64,000 nucleotides of DNA from Adiantum capillus-veneris (taxonomy: Eukaryota; Streptophyta; Polypodiopsida; Polypodiales; Pteridaceae), in the NCBI GenBank assembly GCA_014529385.2, contig CM043960.1:40534781-40598780 (forward strand), written 5' to 3'. Position numbers and translations under genes: made by a program. Below, one piece after another: positions 14,120 to 26,558 of the stretch. Numbering within the stretch: position 1 is the stretch's first letter; each line of letters starts with the position of its first letter. The notes below the pieces were generated by a model. The model had not been told where the DNA came from and searched no databases. It saw nothing but the letters and a program-made list of their open reading frames with translations.

Positions 14120-15716
14120 TGTAATGGAAATGGCCTATGAACTTTGAGAGTAGCGGAACTATAAAAATTAAAGAAAGCATTTTTGTGAGGTTACTTTGTG
14201 AGCATAGCGGGCGAACTTAATTAACGGTAGCAACATAAACATAGCATTTAGTTAACTTGGCATGAACAATACTTTTGCAAGAGAGAGAGTCTAAAGAAAA
14301 TGACAACAGTTGAGGACTGGATTTTATGTGGAGCTCGGTCCCCCCCTCCAATAGGCATTTGTATTATAGTTTCTCCCATCAAGAGAAACTTGGTACAATA
14401 CAATCTTTGTGTTCCTTGTGACGTAGGTGATGCAATGAAAATGGAAAGCTTCATGAATCATGAGCATAACATAAACTTTGCAAAAATCATTAACTATCCC
14501 AAGCCTCAGTCCCAAGGCCTCAAACACCTTCGAAGGTGGAGAGAGATAGCGGGGAATGAGGGTAGGGAAGAGGAAGAAGAAACATTCCATAAGAGAAAGA
14601 AGTAGTTCCTCACTTATCATCATTCTTCTTGCTAGCATACATAATAGCATAGTAATGAAGATGGAGAAGATGGCAAGCTTAAGCAATAGAGCATGTCTCT
14701 TGCTTAGATTTGCATTCCATAGCCAAGAGTGTTGGTGTAGGCTCTCAACTTCTCTACTAGCTTTGAGAAGGAGATGGAGCTCTTGCACTTTACATTTTAC
14801 ACAATTTGAGTGTGTGTGGGAGAGTATAGCCCCCAATCTAGCCCCCTTCTTGCTTTGGTCGAGCGACCCCCCCTCATTGGACCCTTGTTGGCCAATCACA
14901 TAGAGGATGCAGTACACGCAACAAGGGTAGTCTTGGGACAAGTGTCCCCCTTTCCCCTTTGAGAGAGAGGACTTGATAAATGCAAAAACAATTAATTAAA
15001 TCTACTAAATTATCATTGGACCCCTTGGGAGGCTAACCGATAGGCTTTAGACACACCATGACGGAAACATGAGGAGGAACTTGACAAGTGTCCTATATGC
15101 TTTCTTTGTACCAAGCTTTCCTTGCATGAGGATGTGTGTATTATCTCTCTAGCCCCCTTTTGTAGGACTTGCCCCCTCCTTGTAGGGATGATTGTTGACT
15201 TTGTGGAACACCTTACCCTCAAGAACCTTAGTCAACAAGCATGACAAAGCACCTCAAGCTTGGGTAATGTTCCAACACGCATCTCAAGCTCCCTGGTCGG
15301 CAAGCATGACAAGCACCTCAAGCACCTTAATCAGCAAGAACAACAAGCACATCAAGCACCTTAGTCATCAAGCACAACAAGCACCTCAAGCATCTTAGTC
15401 ATCAAGCATAATAGGCACCTCAAGATTGGGCCGGGTTCCCACCTTAAGCTCAACCCTAGCTTACCTAAGGTCAAAGGACTTTTTAACACTAACCTTTGGA
15501 GGTCTTCAATGAAGCTAACCCTAAGGTCTTTTAAGCTCCATTGGGTAGCCTTGATCTTTGAGTGACCATCTCTCATTTGGACCCCTTTACCATTGGCCCC
15601 ATATATGTAAGCACATGTCTATATTCTAACCCTTGTTCCCGTTTATTCTCCCACACTAAATGATCGGTTTAATATGAGAAGATCATTTGGGTTGGTTAGA
15701 TATTAGATTTTATGAC
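14120..15716 (-). mobile_element. 3' LTR of element A2
   Basis: A 1597-bp LTR. Minus strand 5' end TGTCATAAAATCTAATATC at 15716, 3' end ...CATTTCCATTACA at 14120. The same LTR recurs at 52492-54050. It is flanked on the right by the A2 polypurine tract (AAGAGAGAGG, 15718-15732) and on the left by B integrase with TATAC (14115-14119), one copy of the 5-bp target duplication (TACAC at 54051-54055). Confidence 0.92.
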
Positions 15717-16915
15717 ATTACCTCTCTCTTGAAATCATAGTCTTCCTCGACTATGAGGTAGAAGAGATAAAGCCTTAGTCATTAGTCAATCTTGCATAGC
15801 GGGTAGAGGATCCCTTTTTACCCTACGACATCTTGCCAAGATGGATGACTAATCCATTTGGTGCTTGGGGGACATAGCTACCGCAAGCATGTCTGCTCTT
15901 TAGTCCATTTCATTATCCAAAGTAGAGTGACAAGTTCTACTTGGTGTTTGAGAGACGTCGTCATCACAAACATGATTCTAAGTATGCATACTACTTAAAT
16001 TTGTGCACAACAAAAAGAGAGAACTAGTCTTATATGACAAAAACATTGATCATTCAAAATAAATTTGTACATTTTCTTACTCTAATGTAGCATTGTAAGC
16101 ATCCACAAGGTTCATACTCTCCTTAAGCTGTATTGCTTGCATCCATCTAGCATCTTCAAAAGGATAAATTTTGAACTTAATAAGATACTGTCGGATAATC
16201 TTACCATGTCGTAGTTCCTTGTCTTCATGCTGAAGCATATCTTTGGGTTGTAGCACCTCTTCTTGGTCTTCAATTTCGGGAGGGTCTTCAATAATTTGGT
16301 TCACTTGGTGCCTCTCCTTTGTAGGGCTTAAGTAGGTTCACATGAAAAGCATTGTGTATGAGCCAATGGTTGGGCAACTTGAGTTGATAAGCCCTCCCAT
16401 TGATTGGCTTCAAGATTTGAAAAGGACCATAGTATCTTTTTGCTAATTTAGCATAATACTTTTGATGGCCCGTAGGATTTGCACCCGTTGTTTGCCTCGA
16501 TCAAGTCTTGGGAAACTTAAGTAAGACCCAATCATTTTCTTTGAACATTAAGGCCCTTCTGTGCTTGTCAGCAACAGCTTTTTGCCTTTGTTGAGAGATG
16601 GATATAGCCTCCTTATTTTAAAAAAAATACTCTTATAGGTCACGACTATACTCATCAACATTGAAGATCTTCCCATGTACTTTAAGTAGCAAGGGAATTT
16701 TAGGTCTTCCCTCAATGATTTCAAAAGGTGCTTTTTCCGTAGAAGTATGGATAGTGTTATTGTATGCATACTCTACAAGAGGTAAATACTTCTCCCATTG
16801 TGATCGTTGATTTACTTCAATGTTATAAGTCTTTAGTAGATTGAGAATCGTAAGATTGGCTATCTCACTTTGGCCATCCATTTGTGGGTGATAGGCCGAA
16901 GAGAAATTCAATCTT
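15717..16915 (-). pseudogene. Element A2 pol, end of integrase and chromodomain
   Basis: Integrase core from RLNFSSAYHPQMDGQSE (third catalytic Glu present) through WEKYLPLVEYAYNNTIHTST (16911-16633), then frameshifted linker and a chromodomain-like end IIRQYLIKFKIYPFEDARWM (16304-16077). About 360 bases of untranslated sequence and a polypurine tract lead to the 3' LTR. The frame starts abruptly at 16915 where a D LTR begins. The other half of A2 pol ends at 35478, and about 190 residues of integrase between the two are missing. Confidence 0.85.
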
Positions 16916-17474
16916 TGTGAGATCCCTGCTCCCTTTCAAGAGGAGCAGAGTACCTTTGATAGGTCTCCAATCCTGAGAAAGAAAAACCAACGAACATTGC
17001 CTTAGCTACTATGTAGCCACAAGCATCAATCGTTAGTGTGAAGGATTGGTCCTATCTCGCTATGGTGGAGCGTGACCACCATAATCTTATCTAAACACGA
17101 TCTATAATCAATTATACATAAGATTATAAACCTTAGAGTGACGAACCTGTGCAATTTTTTTTTTCATGTTTCAGAAGCACAGTCGCCAAGGTTTATCTCT
17201 TTTAAGATTTATGACTAAAAAAAAAGAAAACTTCTAGCGTTAGAAAGTTACCCGATTCATCGGGTCCACCCGTCCATAAAATGATGCCATGAGGGTATCA
17301 TTCTCCCACTTTCCACTCCACACTCACCCTTCTTTTGTTACCTAATTACTACCACACTGCTTAAACATACACGTTCCTTTACCTTATTTATGATACTCTT
17401 CGTTAAAACATTCCTTCAAACAGTAATCAAGCAAGGAATAGTCCATTTTTAAACCAACGACTTTTGGATTAGGT

Positions 17475-18107
17475 TCACTTAAGAATCTCTACTTGCACCA
17501 TTAGGTCCGATCGGTATATACAGTATTCATAAAAATCCTTGTAATCTTGAGTGTCCCATACCGCTCGACAAGTACTCGCTGTGCCAAACTGAGCGTACTC
17601 CCACCACAGCAACAACGATGCCAAACCAAGCGTCATCCTCACGCCATGGAAAAACATAACCCCAATATCCATCTGGGCCATCTTGGGTATACTTCCACTG
17701 CAACATCAGCTGTGCCACCATGGACGTCATCTCATGTCTCGGCGATTGCAACCTAATGCCAACACTAATAAGTAAAGAGTCTTGAGGGAAACCATACCGA
17801 AAGTATTGGAAATACATTCTTTCCTATAGAAAACAACTTAACCAAACATTCTTTTCTACTTGTCATACATATGCCGAGTTTCTTGGGGTTAAGCCACTTG
17901 GTTTTCGTCCGTGTTTTCCTTTCCTAAGGTGATTAATATATGTCTATGGTCTTGCATATGCAATGATGCATAACTTGAAATTGCAATACTAACCTGTACC
18001 ATAGCTCCGATTGGTGAAGACATAGCATGTTCCGCAGGAGTTTCACTGTTACTTGTACCGACTTCATGATCATTAGCACCTTGGGTTCGAGCACGCTTTG
18101 GATTCAT
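17475..18107 (-). CDS. Two-exon ORF inside the D LTR (copy 1)
   Basis: Exon 1 starts MNPKRARTQGANDHEVGTSN and runs to PIGAMVQ, followed by a donor CAG|GTTAGT near 17990. Exon 2 would start after TTTCTATAG as ERMYFQYFRYGFPQDSLLIS and continue to about 17527. The same layout is kept in the other D LTR (34272-34880). The basic N-terminus resembles the start of a chromovirus gag, but I do not recognise exon 2. Its position downstream of the LTR TATA box means the LTR promoter could transcribe it. Function unknown; it could be a gag beginning inside the LTR. Confidence 0.35.
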
Positions 18108-18609
18108 TTTTTTGTACTACACTTAAGTTATACACTTAGAAATTTAAATTGGTCAATTTTCCTAGTAATTTCCTTGAAATCTAAGGCTGTTTTTACATAT
18201 ATGTAACCTTGTTATTTTTCTTGAATATTACTTTACTAAAATTTTCCAAAGAGAGTCTGTAATTTGAACCCTCGCCAATTTGGATTCGCACTTAGTGTTA
18301 CACCTGATTTCTATATATCAAAATCTTTTTTGATCTTAATTAATAAAAAAATAAGTGTATAAACTACAAAATTGAAAGTTTAGAAATTCATTACTTTTAT
18401 GCATGACATTTCTAATCCAGTTCTAACTTCAATTCCTATACTTCAACTAAATCAATTTTTAGTATTATTCGAAGTACTAATTAATCTGATTGATAATAAA
18501 ATTGGTAAATGAGAATTGCATTATGCATAATAAGAGTGTGATGAATACTCTTATGTATTAACTTTCAAGTAACTATGCATAAATTAATAGTTAGATGTAC
18601 TAACTAGAG

Positions 18610-19600
18610 AGAGTAGGTATAATTAGAGAGATTAGAGTAAGAGAGAACACACACACATCTTTTCTAAAGCTACTTGAATCTTACTAATCCATTAGAGAGA
18701 TTAGAGTAAAAGAGAACACACACACATCCTTTCTAAAACTAATTGAATCTTACTAATCCACTAGAGAGATTAGAGTACGAGAGAACATACACACATCCTT
18801 TCTAAAGCTAATTGAATCTTACTAACGCACTAGAGAAATTAGAGTAAAAGAGAACGCACACACATCCTTTTCTATAGATACTTAAAATTTACTAATCCAC
18901 TAGAGAGATTAGAGTAAGCGATAACACACACACATCCTTCCTAAAGCTAATTGAATCTTACTAATCCATTAGAGAGATTAGAGTACGATAGAACATACAC
19001 ATATTCTTTCTAAAGCTAATCAAATCTTACTAATCCACTAGAGAGATTAGAGTAAGAGATAACACACACACATCCCTAAAGCTAATTGAATCTCACTAAT
19101 CCATCAGAGAGATTAAAGTACGAGATAGCATACACACATCCTTTCTAAAGCTAATTGAATCTTACTAATCCATTAGAGAGATTAGAGTACAAGATAACAT
19201 ACACACATCCTTTCTAAAGCTAATTGAATCTTACTAATCCACTAGAGAGATTAGAGTAAGAGATAACACACACACATCCCTCCTAAAGCTAATTTAATCT
19301 TACTAATCCATTAGAGAGATTAGAGTACGAGAGAACATACACACATCCTTTCTAAATCTAATTGAATCTTACTAATCCACTAGAGAGATTAGAGTAAGAG
19401 ATAACACACACACATCCTTCCTAAAGCTAATTGAATCTTACTAATCCACTAGAGAGATTAGAGTAAGAGATAACACACACACATCCTTCCTAAAGCTAAT
19501 TGAATCTTGCTAATCCATTAGAGAGATTAGAGTACGCAAGAATACACACATCATTTCTAAAGCTAATTGAATGCGTACCGTACTAATCCACTAGATTTTT
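18610..19600. repeat. Minisatellite, about 14 units of ~69 bp
   Basis: Units carry AATCTTACTAATCCACTAGA, GAGATTAGAGTAAGAGATAA and CACACACACATCC. About 14 copies are visible, starting roughly every 67-73 bases. The partner LTR has only about four degenerate units (33485-33765). The array lies just downstream of the LTR TATA box, so it would be in the transcribed R/U5 part. Confidence 0.93.
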
Positions 19601-20265
19601 TTCTCTCTTAGTGGATTGTGGACGTCTTCTCTTTAAGAGGAGTGGCAACTTCATGAACGTTATAGAGCCAATCTCTATATCTAAAGTGTGAGTATGGACG
19701 TTCTATTTATAGCAAAAAAAACGTCCAGTTTTTTAAAAAAAAAATAAAATTTCTCCCCTAAAATTCACACCCATGTTTTTGATCCCATTGTGGTATCCAT
19801 TAGCTTGACCAATTTGTCCTGATTATCAAGAGATAAGGCAACACAGCCCCCCTCATTAAGATTAGTCAAGACTAACCTCTCCTTTCCATGTGACTATGTG
19901 TCCCACTTTGTCTCCTCCTATGTGAGTCCGAGTGAGTCCATGTACCTTCATGTGTCGTCCATGTGTATCTTTTGACTTTACAATCAATTTATTTATTTCT
20001 TTAATGATAAATTGCTTTAAATTCTGAAGTTAAACTTTACAGTAGTAAGAGAAAATTCTACAATCAGTAAATAAGTCTTCCAATAAGGTAGTTAGTGTTT
20101 CGTATAGCTAAACATGTCAGAATCTTGTAGCGTAAATTTTAAATTCTAGGTTTTCTCATCCTATGGTTCATAATTTGAACTCGAATATCTTAAATAATGA
20201 GTGATGGTTGAAAAATTCAAATGCGTAGTAGAACTTGTGCAAAATTTGAAAGTAGAGACCTTACA

Positions 20266-21220
20266 ATCTCCCCAACTTAGAATTTGAGATGTCCTCATCT
20301 CAAGAACAGTGAAGGGTAATCCTTAAGAAGGGTTGTTTCATCTTCCCAAGTAGCATCTTCTACAAGGAAATCCTTCCATAAGATAAGATGTTCTTTGATA
20401 GATCTATTCCTAAGCTTTCTTTCTCGAGTTTCTAGGATAGTATCAGGTTGAAGTTGTAGAACATCTTGAGCAGGTAAAATGATTTTCTCATCATCAAGTA
20501 CATGGTGAGGGTTATGTATATAAGGTTTTAATAGACTTACATGAAATACATCATGCAGTTTAAGATGGGAAGGAAGTTTTAGTTTATAACCTTGATAACT
20601 TACAACCTTGATTATTTTGTAAGGTCCACAATATCGGTAGCTAAGCTTCTTATACCTTTTGAGAGACAGATTGCTCTTTTTGGGCTTTACTCATAAGAAA
20701 ATTTTGTTACCTTTTTTGAAAATCCGATTAGATCTTTTCAATTCTACATACTTCTTTTGTCGATCTTGAGCCGCTTGAATATCCCTTCGATTAGACTTGG
20801 TTTGACCTTCCATTTGAGCATTTTCTTTGAGGCTTCTACCCTTATAGTGGAGTCAAAAAAGTTAAGAAGTGATAAACATTCTTGACCATAAAGAGCATTA
20901 AAAGGTGTCATTCCAATACTTCTATGAATAAAAGAATTGGATGCATACTCTACTAAGGGTAGGTATTGAATTCACTTGCCAGGTTCTCTATTGCAGTAGG
21001 ATCTGAGGATGTATTCAATTACTTGATTAACTCTTCCAATTTGGCATCAGTTTGAGGATGATAAGCACTACTAAAACATAATTGAGTTTCATAGCTTGAA
21101 ACAATGATACACAAAACTTTGAAGTAAACTTGGCATCACGATCGCTGACAATCCTCTTGGGTAAACCATGAACTCTGAAAACCTCCTTCACAAATAGACG
21201 AGCAATATCTGAAGCTTCTT
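20266..21220 (-). pseudogene. Element D1 pol, integrase and chromodomain end
   Basis: The minus strand carries the 3' end of a chromovirus pol: ARLFVKEVFRVHGLPKRIVS with the catalytic DRD, a broken core, then the C-terminal region with LSKRYKKLSYRYCGPYKI-type and WKDFLVEDATWEDETTLLKD-type motifs close to those of D2 (32219-32702). A polypurine tract (20266-20278) separates it from the LTR. Many frameshifts. Homology ends near 21220, where the sequence turns into a D copy of opposite orientation. Confidence 0.75.
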
Positions 21221-21299
21221 ATTGATTGTGGTAGTACTCATTCTTTCTTGTGACCTAAATGTTTAAGGAGGTCAGGACTTAATCAACACCCTGCAAGAA

Positions 21300-22323
21300 A
21301 GATGAGAGTTGAATTAGGCAATGTAAAGGAGGTGTTATCTTAGTACACTATGGGAAAAATAGATTTCAAGCTAGGAGAATACTCTACTTCTGCTACTTTT
21401 TAAACCTTACCCATAGGAATCTATGATGGAATTCTTGGAATGGATTAGCTAGCTAGTCATAATGCCGATATCCATTGTGCCCAAGGAAGTGTTACCTTTG
21501 TGGACAACCAAGGTCAATAAGTCACTATTCAAGGCTAGAATGGACGACCAAAAGCTTACTTGGTCAAAGCTAATCGTCTTTTGAAAGGGTTACGCAAGGG
21601 ACAATAAATTTTTGTAGTCAAACTAAACAAAGTAGAAAAATCTTATTTCAACCCTGAATCAATGTGGCTAGAATAATTTTCAAATGTTTTCCTCGCAAAA
21701 CTTTCTGAACCACCACCACCTAGGGAGGTAGACTATGAAATTAAAATTTTTATAGGTAGTGAACTAGTATGCCGTACAATATGTCACTTCCAAAGACTAT
21801 AGAGCTCAAGGAGCAGCTCAAGCAGTTAATTGAGCAAGGGTTTATTAGACCTAGTACGTCTCCATGGGGTGCACTTGTTCTTTTCCAAAAGAAAAAGGAT
21901 GGATCTCTTCGACTTTGCATAGATTATAGGGGCTTATACCAAGTTACCATCAAGAATAAATATCCAATTTCTCATATTGATGACAAGATGCTGGACATTC
22001 TATATGGATCCAAAAGTTTCACAAAGATCGATCTTTGATCTGACTATCATCAAATTTGAATCTAGGAGGCTGATATCTCCAAAACAGCTTTCAACACTCG
22101 TTATGGTCATTACAAATTTACGGTGATGGCTTTTGAACTTACAAATGCTCCTGCAACTTTCAATCGTCTGATGCACGATATCTTTAGCGAGTTCTTGGAC
22201 GATTTTGTACTAGTATTCTTTGACGATATCTTAATTTATCCCAAATCAGAGGAAGAGCATGAATGACATGCTAGGAAAGTTTTAGAGCTTTTATGCCAAA
22301 ATAAGATGTATGCAAAGAAAAAA
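21300..22323 (+). pseudogene. Element D2 pol, protease end and reverse transcriptase
   Basis: Plus-strand gypsy pol. The end of the protease reads YDGILGMDWLASHNADIHC (about 21430-21480), followed by [43 protein letters not shown] and the active site VFFDDILIY near 22210. In-frame stops follow KIDL (22038) and occur at several other points. Homology stops at 22323 with CQNKMYAKK, where a truncated A1 LTR starts. RNase H and most of the integrase are missing; the pol end resumes at 32219. Confidence 0.85.
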
Positions 22324-22325
22324 AA

Positions 22326-22514
22326 TGTACTTCTCCTCACATAATCACTAATATTAGCATAGCATAGCTTAGTAATTAGCATGGTAGAGGAGATGAGCCT
22401 GTATTGAAGCTTGGCTCTTGGTTGGATTTGCATCACAAAGCCAAGGGTTGTTGGTGCAGGCCTCCCTTCTCACAAGCTTGGAGTAGGTGATAAGATTTCC
22501 ATTAAAGCTTGAGA

Positions 22515-22603
<89 letters not shown>

Positions 22604-23514
22604 TTCTTGATTCACACATGAGCTAGTGTGAGTGTGTGTGGAATAATGCCTTGAGAAATTCAGTCCCCCCTCTCTCTCTCTTGGTCAACCCCTCGTGCTA
22701 TTTCCTCTTGCTGGCTTCCCATTGGACCCCTCCAGGCTTAGCCAATAGGATTTAAGAAGCATAAGTGATAGTCTTGTGATATGTGTCCCCCTTTCCCCTT
22801 TTGTGAGAGCTTTAGGTAATTAATCAATGCAATTAAACTCTCATAAGACCCCTTTGTCTCCTGGCCAATAGGAACCAGGCAAGGCATTGGGCTGCTGAAT
22901 GCTCATTGGACCCCTTGGGAGACTGTCCAATAGTCTTCTAGAGAGATTAATTCTTATTGGTTATTATATAAAGTGTTTTTAAATGTATTAAACTAGATTT
23001 ACTCTACCCTAATTCTCATTGGTCCACCTCCATGGCCATCCAATAGGATTTGAGTGCACCTTGTGGGCATCTGGGCTAGGGAGCTAGCATGTGTCCCTCA
23101 TTCCCTTTGTGTAAAGGAATATTGTGAGTGTGTGTGTGTGTTTCTCTCTCATCCCCTACTTGCAAGGCTCACCCCCTCCTTTGTAGGAGTTCTGAAGACT
23201 TTTTGGTACACACACAAAGCATCCAATTTCCCTAGTGTTTGACCTTTGGACACAACCTTTGAATTTTGGAACCTTAGCATTTTGGAATTCTTAATGGGCT
23301 GAACCTTAGGGTCTTTAAAGCCCATTGTTACACATTTCTCTTTTGCAGATGGCCCCCCTTTGGATCCCTATTTTCCCTCCCTTGGATCCCTACTGTGGCC
23401 GGTCTGGCAACTTAACCATTATTCTAGCTTTTTCTCCCTTGGTACTTCCCCAAATTAAATGATCAATTTAACATGGGAAAATCATTAGGAGAAATAGATA
23501 TTAGTTATTATGAC
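22326..23514 (-). mobile_element. 3' LTR of element A1, truncated
   Basis: Matches bases 31085-32218 of the A1 5' LTR. Its 5' tip (minus strand TGTCATAATAACTAATATC) is intact at 23514, next to a polypurine tract, but about 480 bp of the other end are gone. The deletion also removed RNase H and integrase of the host element D2. It contains a (GA)43 tract at 22517-22601 that is much shorter in the other copies. Confidence 0.9.
22517..22601. repeat. (GA)43 microsatellite in the A1 3' LTR
   Basis: Uninterrupted GA run. The corresponding site in the 5' LTR (31273-31305) has about 16 units. Confidence 0.95.
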
Positions 23515-23975
23515 ATTACCTCTCTCTTGGAATCATAGTTGTCCTCGACTATGGGATACAGAAGATAAAGCCTATTTATTAGTCCTTTTTCTAGCGGGTA
23601 GAGGATCCCTATCTTACCCTACGACATCATTCCAGGATGGATGACTAATCTGTTTAGCACTTGAGAGCCTAAGCTGCCGCAAGCATGTGTGCTCATTAGT
23701 CCTATCAATCTTCCATAGTAGAGTGATAAGCTCTACTTGGTGTTTGGGAGACGTTGTCTCCGCAAACTTGATATAAGCATGCATACTACATTTGTGCACA
23801 ATAAAGAAAAAGAGAGTCTTATAAGACAAAAACTTTGTTCATTTTAAACATTTGTATATTTTATTACTCTAGGGAAGCATTGTAAGCATTGACAAGGTTT
23901 AGGTTATCCTTTAATTGTATGCCTTGCATCCATCTAGCATCTTCAAAAGGATAATTCTTAAACTTAATAAGATAT
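23515..23975 (-). pseudogene. Element A1 pol, chromodomain end and 3' UTR
   Basis: The chromodomain end QYLIKFKNYPFEDARWMQ (23975-23864) is followed by untranslated sequence and the polypurine tract. It is cut at 23975 by solo LTR E1. The upstream half (ending GGKTIR) resumes at 26563. Confidence 0.85.
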
Positions 23976-26558
23976 TGAGGCGGTCCGGGGCGGGCAACAA
24001 GAGGAGCGGCCTCTAAACACCCTTCGAGGCTCCCGTGCTGCTCAATTGGGCCTGGGGCAAGCACAATCAGAGACAACAACAACCCACAGCCAAAACCCAA
24101 ACAAGAAAAGGGGCACCACCTAGTTGTAGATGCGAACTAGGACGCACGTGATATCTCCTTATACTCAAACGCACAAAGAGAGGGGAATGCAAGATAGCCA
24201 CACACACCAAACACAAACATTCACGACGCCAGAGAGAGGTAAGAGCACAAATCAACTTGAGCAACTGAGTCTTAGCCTTAAAGGCTAGATGCACACAAAG
24301 CTTGATGAGAAATAGAGAGACAACACAGAACTTGACCTTGTTGCCAATACACAAATTGTCTTAGGGTCACGGGAGCCCTCTCACCGAGCACCCTCTTACA
24401 ATTTACTTTTTAGGCAAACAATTCAACAAGCCCTCAAACCATCAAGCACGAAATAGCACAACAGACTCCAAGGACAATATACCTTCAACCACCTAATGAG
24501 CCAACTTATCAAGTCAATTTGGAGAGAAGAGTCGTAGTTGCAGCATACAATTGCACCCAAAACTATGAATCTTATTTATGGACAAGAGTAGGCTACAAGT
24601 GTGATGCAGAGTATGGTATCACTCCACTCCTCTAGATGGCATAACTAACTTCAAGCTTCTCCATGCACCTATGTGTAGTGATGGAATAGAGCACTCATAA
24701 TGCACACACTCTACACAACTAGGCTTGAAGAGTGGTGTGTTATGTGTTGAGAATGGTATGGTGTAGTGTGATCATGTGATAATTTACAAGGGAGAGAAGG
24801 GGCTCTATTTATAGGTTTTACAAGCTCCGATTAGGATTAGACCTAATCAGGTTTATTTGAAGAAATAAAAGATTATGTATATTTTATTTATTTTTAAATA
24901 AGGGTGGGTCTGTCTTATCCTTTGAGTCACATGGATGTGGGCTCAAGGGAAGAGAATTATGGAGGATGAAAGGAGAGAGGATTGAGTGAATAATTTGTGA
25001 GTGCCTACTCTAGTAGAGGGTGCATTTTACAATAAGGTTAGTGGTTAGTAGTTAGTAATTATCACTAAAAATATTTACAAAATCATTCACCAAATGGTGA
25101 GATATATGATGAGAAAAGTTAGAGAAGGGATGAGCTTGTAAAGAGAGGTTGAAGCTTTGGAGAAGTTGACATTCACCGCTTTACAACACCGGAAGAAGAA
25201 GCGGTTATCATGGCGAAGTAGCGCGTGTGGATGAAGCTATGTTATCCTCAAACCTTGAAAAATTCATGATAAAAGCCTTCATTTGCAGAGGTTAACCTTG
25301 GATTTTTGCTGATTTTTTGAAGTTCTTTACAAAGCTGAAGAGAGTATGGTAATATGGACATATATGTAGAGAGAAAGGGGAGCACCTAGGGGTGTAGAAA
25401 TGGAGGATGAAGGCTATGGAGGTGTGAGAGAAGTGGCAATGGTGAAGAGGGTGAATTAGGAAATGGGAGTTGCAGGTTTGGGAGTGGGAAGGAGAGGGAG
25501 GAGTGTGTAAGAGTGAGTAGGTGTGTGGAAGGGTGAGAGAAATAGGAAGATTTTTTGGTGTATGAGGTGGCAGTTTGGAAGTCGGCCATAAATTTCATGT
25601 AAAATCGCCCTTAACTTCAAAATTTTTGAAAAAATATGGAAAATACTTCAGCTCACGAGCTATGTTTTGTCTCCTGGAAGTATCCTCAAATTCTGATCAT
25701 AAGAAGGTGCCAAAATTCGAGCAAAAAGTTGTCCATGCAGCACCTAATAAAGCTTGAAGTGGGTCACTATTTGATTCTTTTTCCTTTGTAGTCTTCCAAG
25801 TGAGCCCCCCATACATCAACCATGACCTAATATTGCCAAGGAGCTTGCAAACATGTATGGTATAGGATAAGTATCAAATATAATATATAATTGTGGGGTA
25901 AGAAGATAGGCTAGCTAGTCATGAAAAATGGACACATGGGATGCATGGTGGCAAAAAATATATAAAAGGAGGAAAATCATGAGGAAAGGGACCCTCAGTT
26001 ATTCTCTACTTTGAGAAATTCATGGAATTTATTTGAAGATAAAATCTATGTACTTGTGAATATTTAACTGGGAGGGATGGAAAATAAATAAATAAATAAA
26101 TATGACGGAGCCGATAAGGTTATTGGTGAATTTTTACAATGAAGTCACATAAAGGTTTTTCAAGGCTTGTGTGAGTAGAGCTTAAGGGATAGAATGATAG
26201 TAAAATATGTATAAGGAACGACACGAAATGGAAGCTAGCATACTTAGGCCTGATAACGCACACCTAGGAATATGTATTTATATAAATATAAATTTTTTGA
26301 AAAAAACCCTTTATACTTAGGTCCTTTATGTGATAGAAAATATTTACATGTAAAGAGGACCGTAATATTATAAATTTATTTTTTGGTCTCCTACGCCAAT
26401 GACTCGCTCAATGATTGATATAAAAAAATATGATAGAAACCTAAACACACGCACACTATTTATAATGAAAAACCGAGCCTAGTCATTGTGCTAGGGTATT
26501 TTTGTGGGGTGAAGTAGCTTCTTAAAATTATTTTATGAGAGCCGAAAAACGGCTATCA
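23976..26558 (-). mobile_element. Solo LTR E1 (2583 bp) with 4-bp target duplication
   Basis: Begins TGAGGCGGTCC and ends CGGCTATCA, flanked by ATAT at 23972-23975 and 26559-26562. It splits the A1 chromodomain frame cleanly. The second copy at 49276-51867 defines the same ends. A minus-strand TATA box (CCTATAAATAGAGCC, 24801-24815) suggests minus orientation. There is no internal region, polypurine tract or primer site, so I read it as a solo LTR of an unseen element. Small ORFs inside are not supported. Confidence 0.82.

Larger units (their letters stand above)
16916..20265 (-). mobile_element. LTR of gypsy element D1 (3350 bp)
   Basis: Minus-strand LTR beginning TGTAAGGTCTCTACTTTC at 20265 and ending GGGATCTCACA at 16916. 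Homologous along its length to the plus-strand LTR at 32753-35477. Both copies end in CTCACA exactly where similarity stops, which fixes the outer border. A TATA box (minus strand TATAAATAGA) lies at 19702-19711. It is 625 bp longer than its partner because of the minisatellite at 18610-19600. Confidence 0.88.

Noticed and set aside
14120-15716. Solo LTR
   Set aside because: It is followed on the right by a polypurine tract and pol of the same element, and its partner LTR is found at 52492-54050 with a matching target duplication.
18610-19600. CRISPR-like array
   Set aside because: Units are contiguous ~69-bp repeats without unique spacers, in plant DNA.
24067-24354. ORFs inside solo LTRs E1 and E2 (also 25386-25598, 49367-49549, 50593-50895)
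   Set aside because: No known domains, partly low complexity; the reading frame is not kept across the diverged U3 part.
23976-26558. Helitron, because a hairpin (AGCCG AAAAA CGGCT) lies near one end
   Set aside because: Ends are TG...CA with a 4-bp target duplication; Helitrons have TC...CTRR ends and insert between A and T without duplication.
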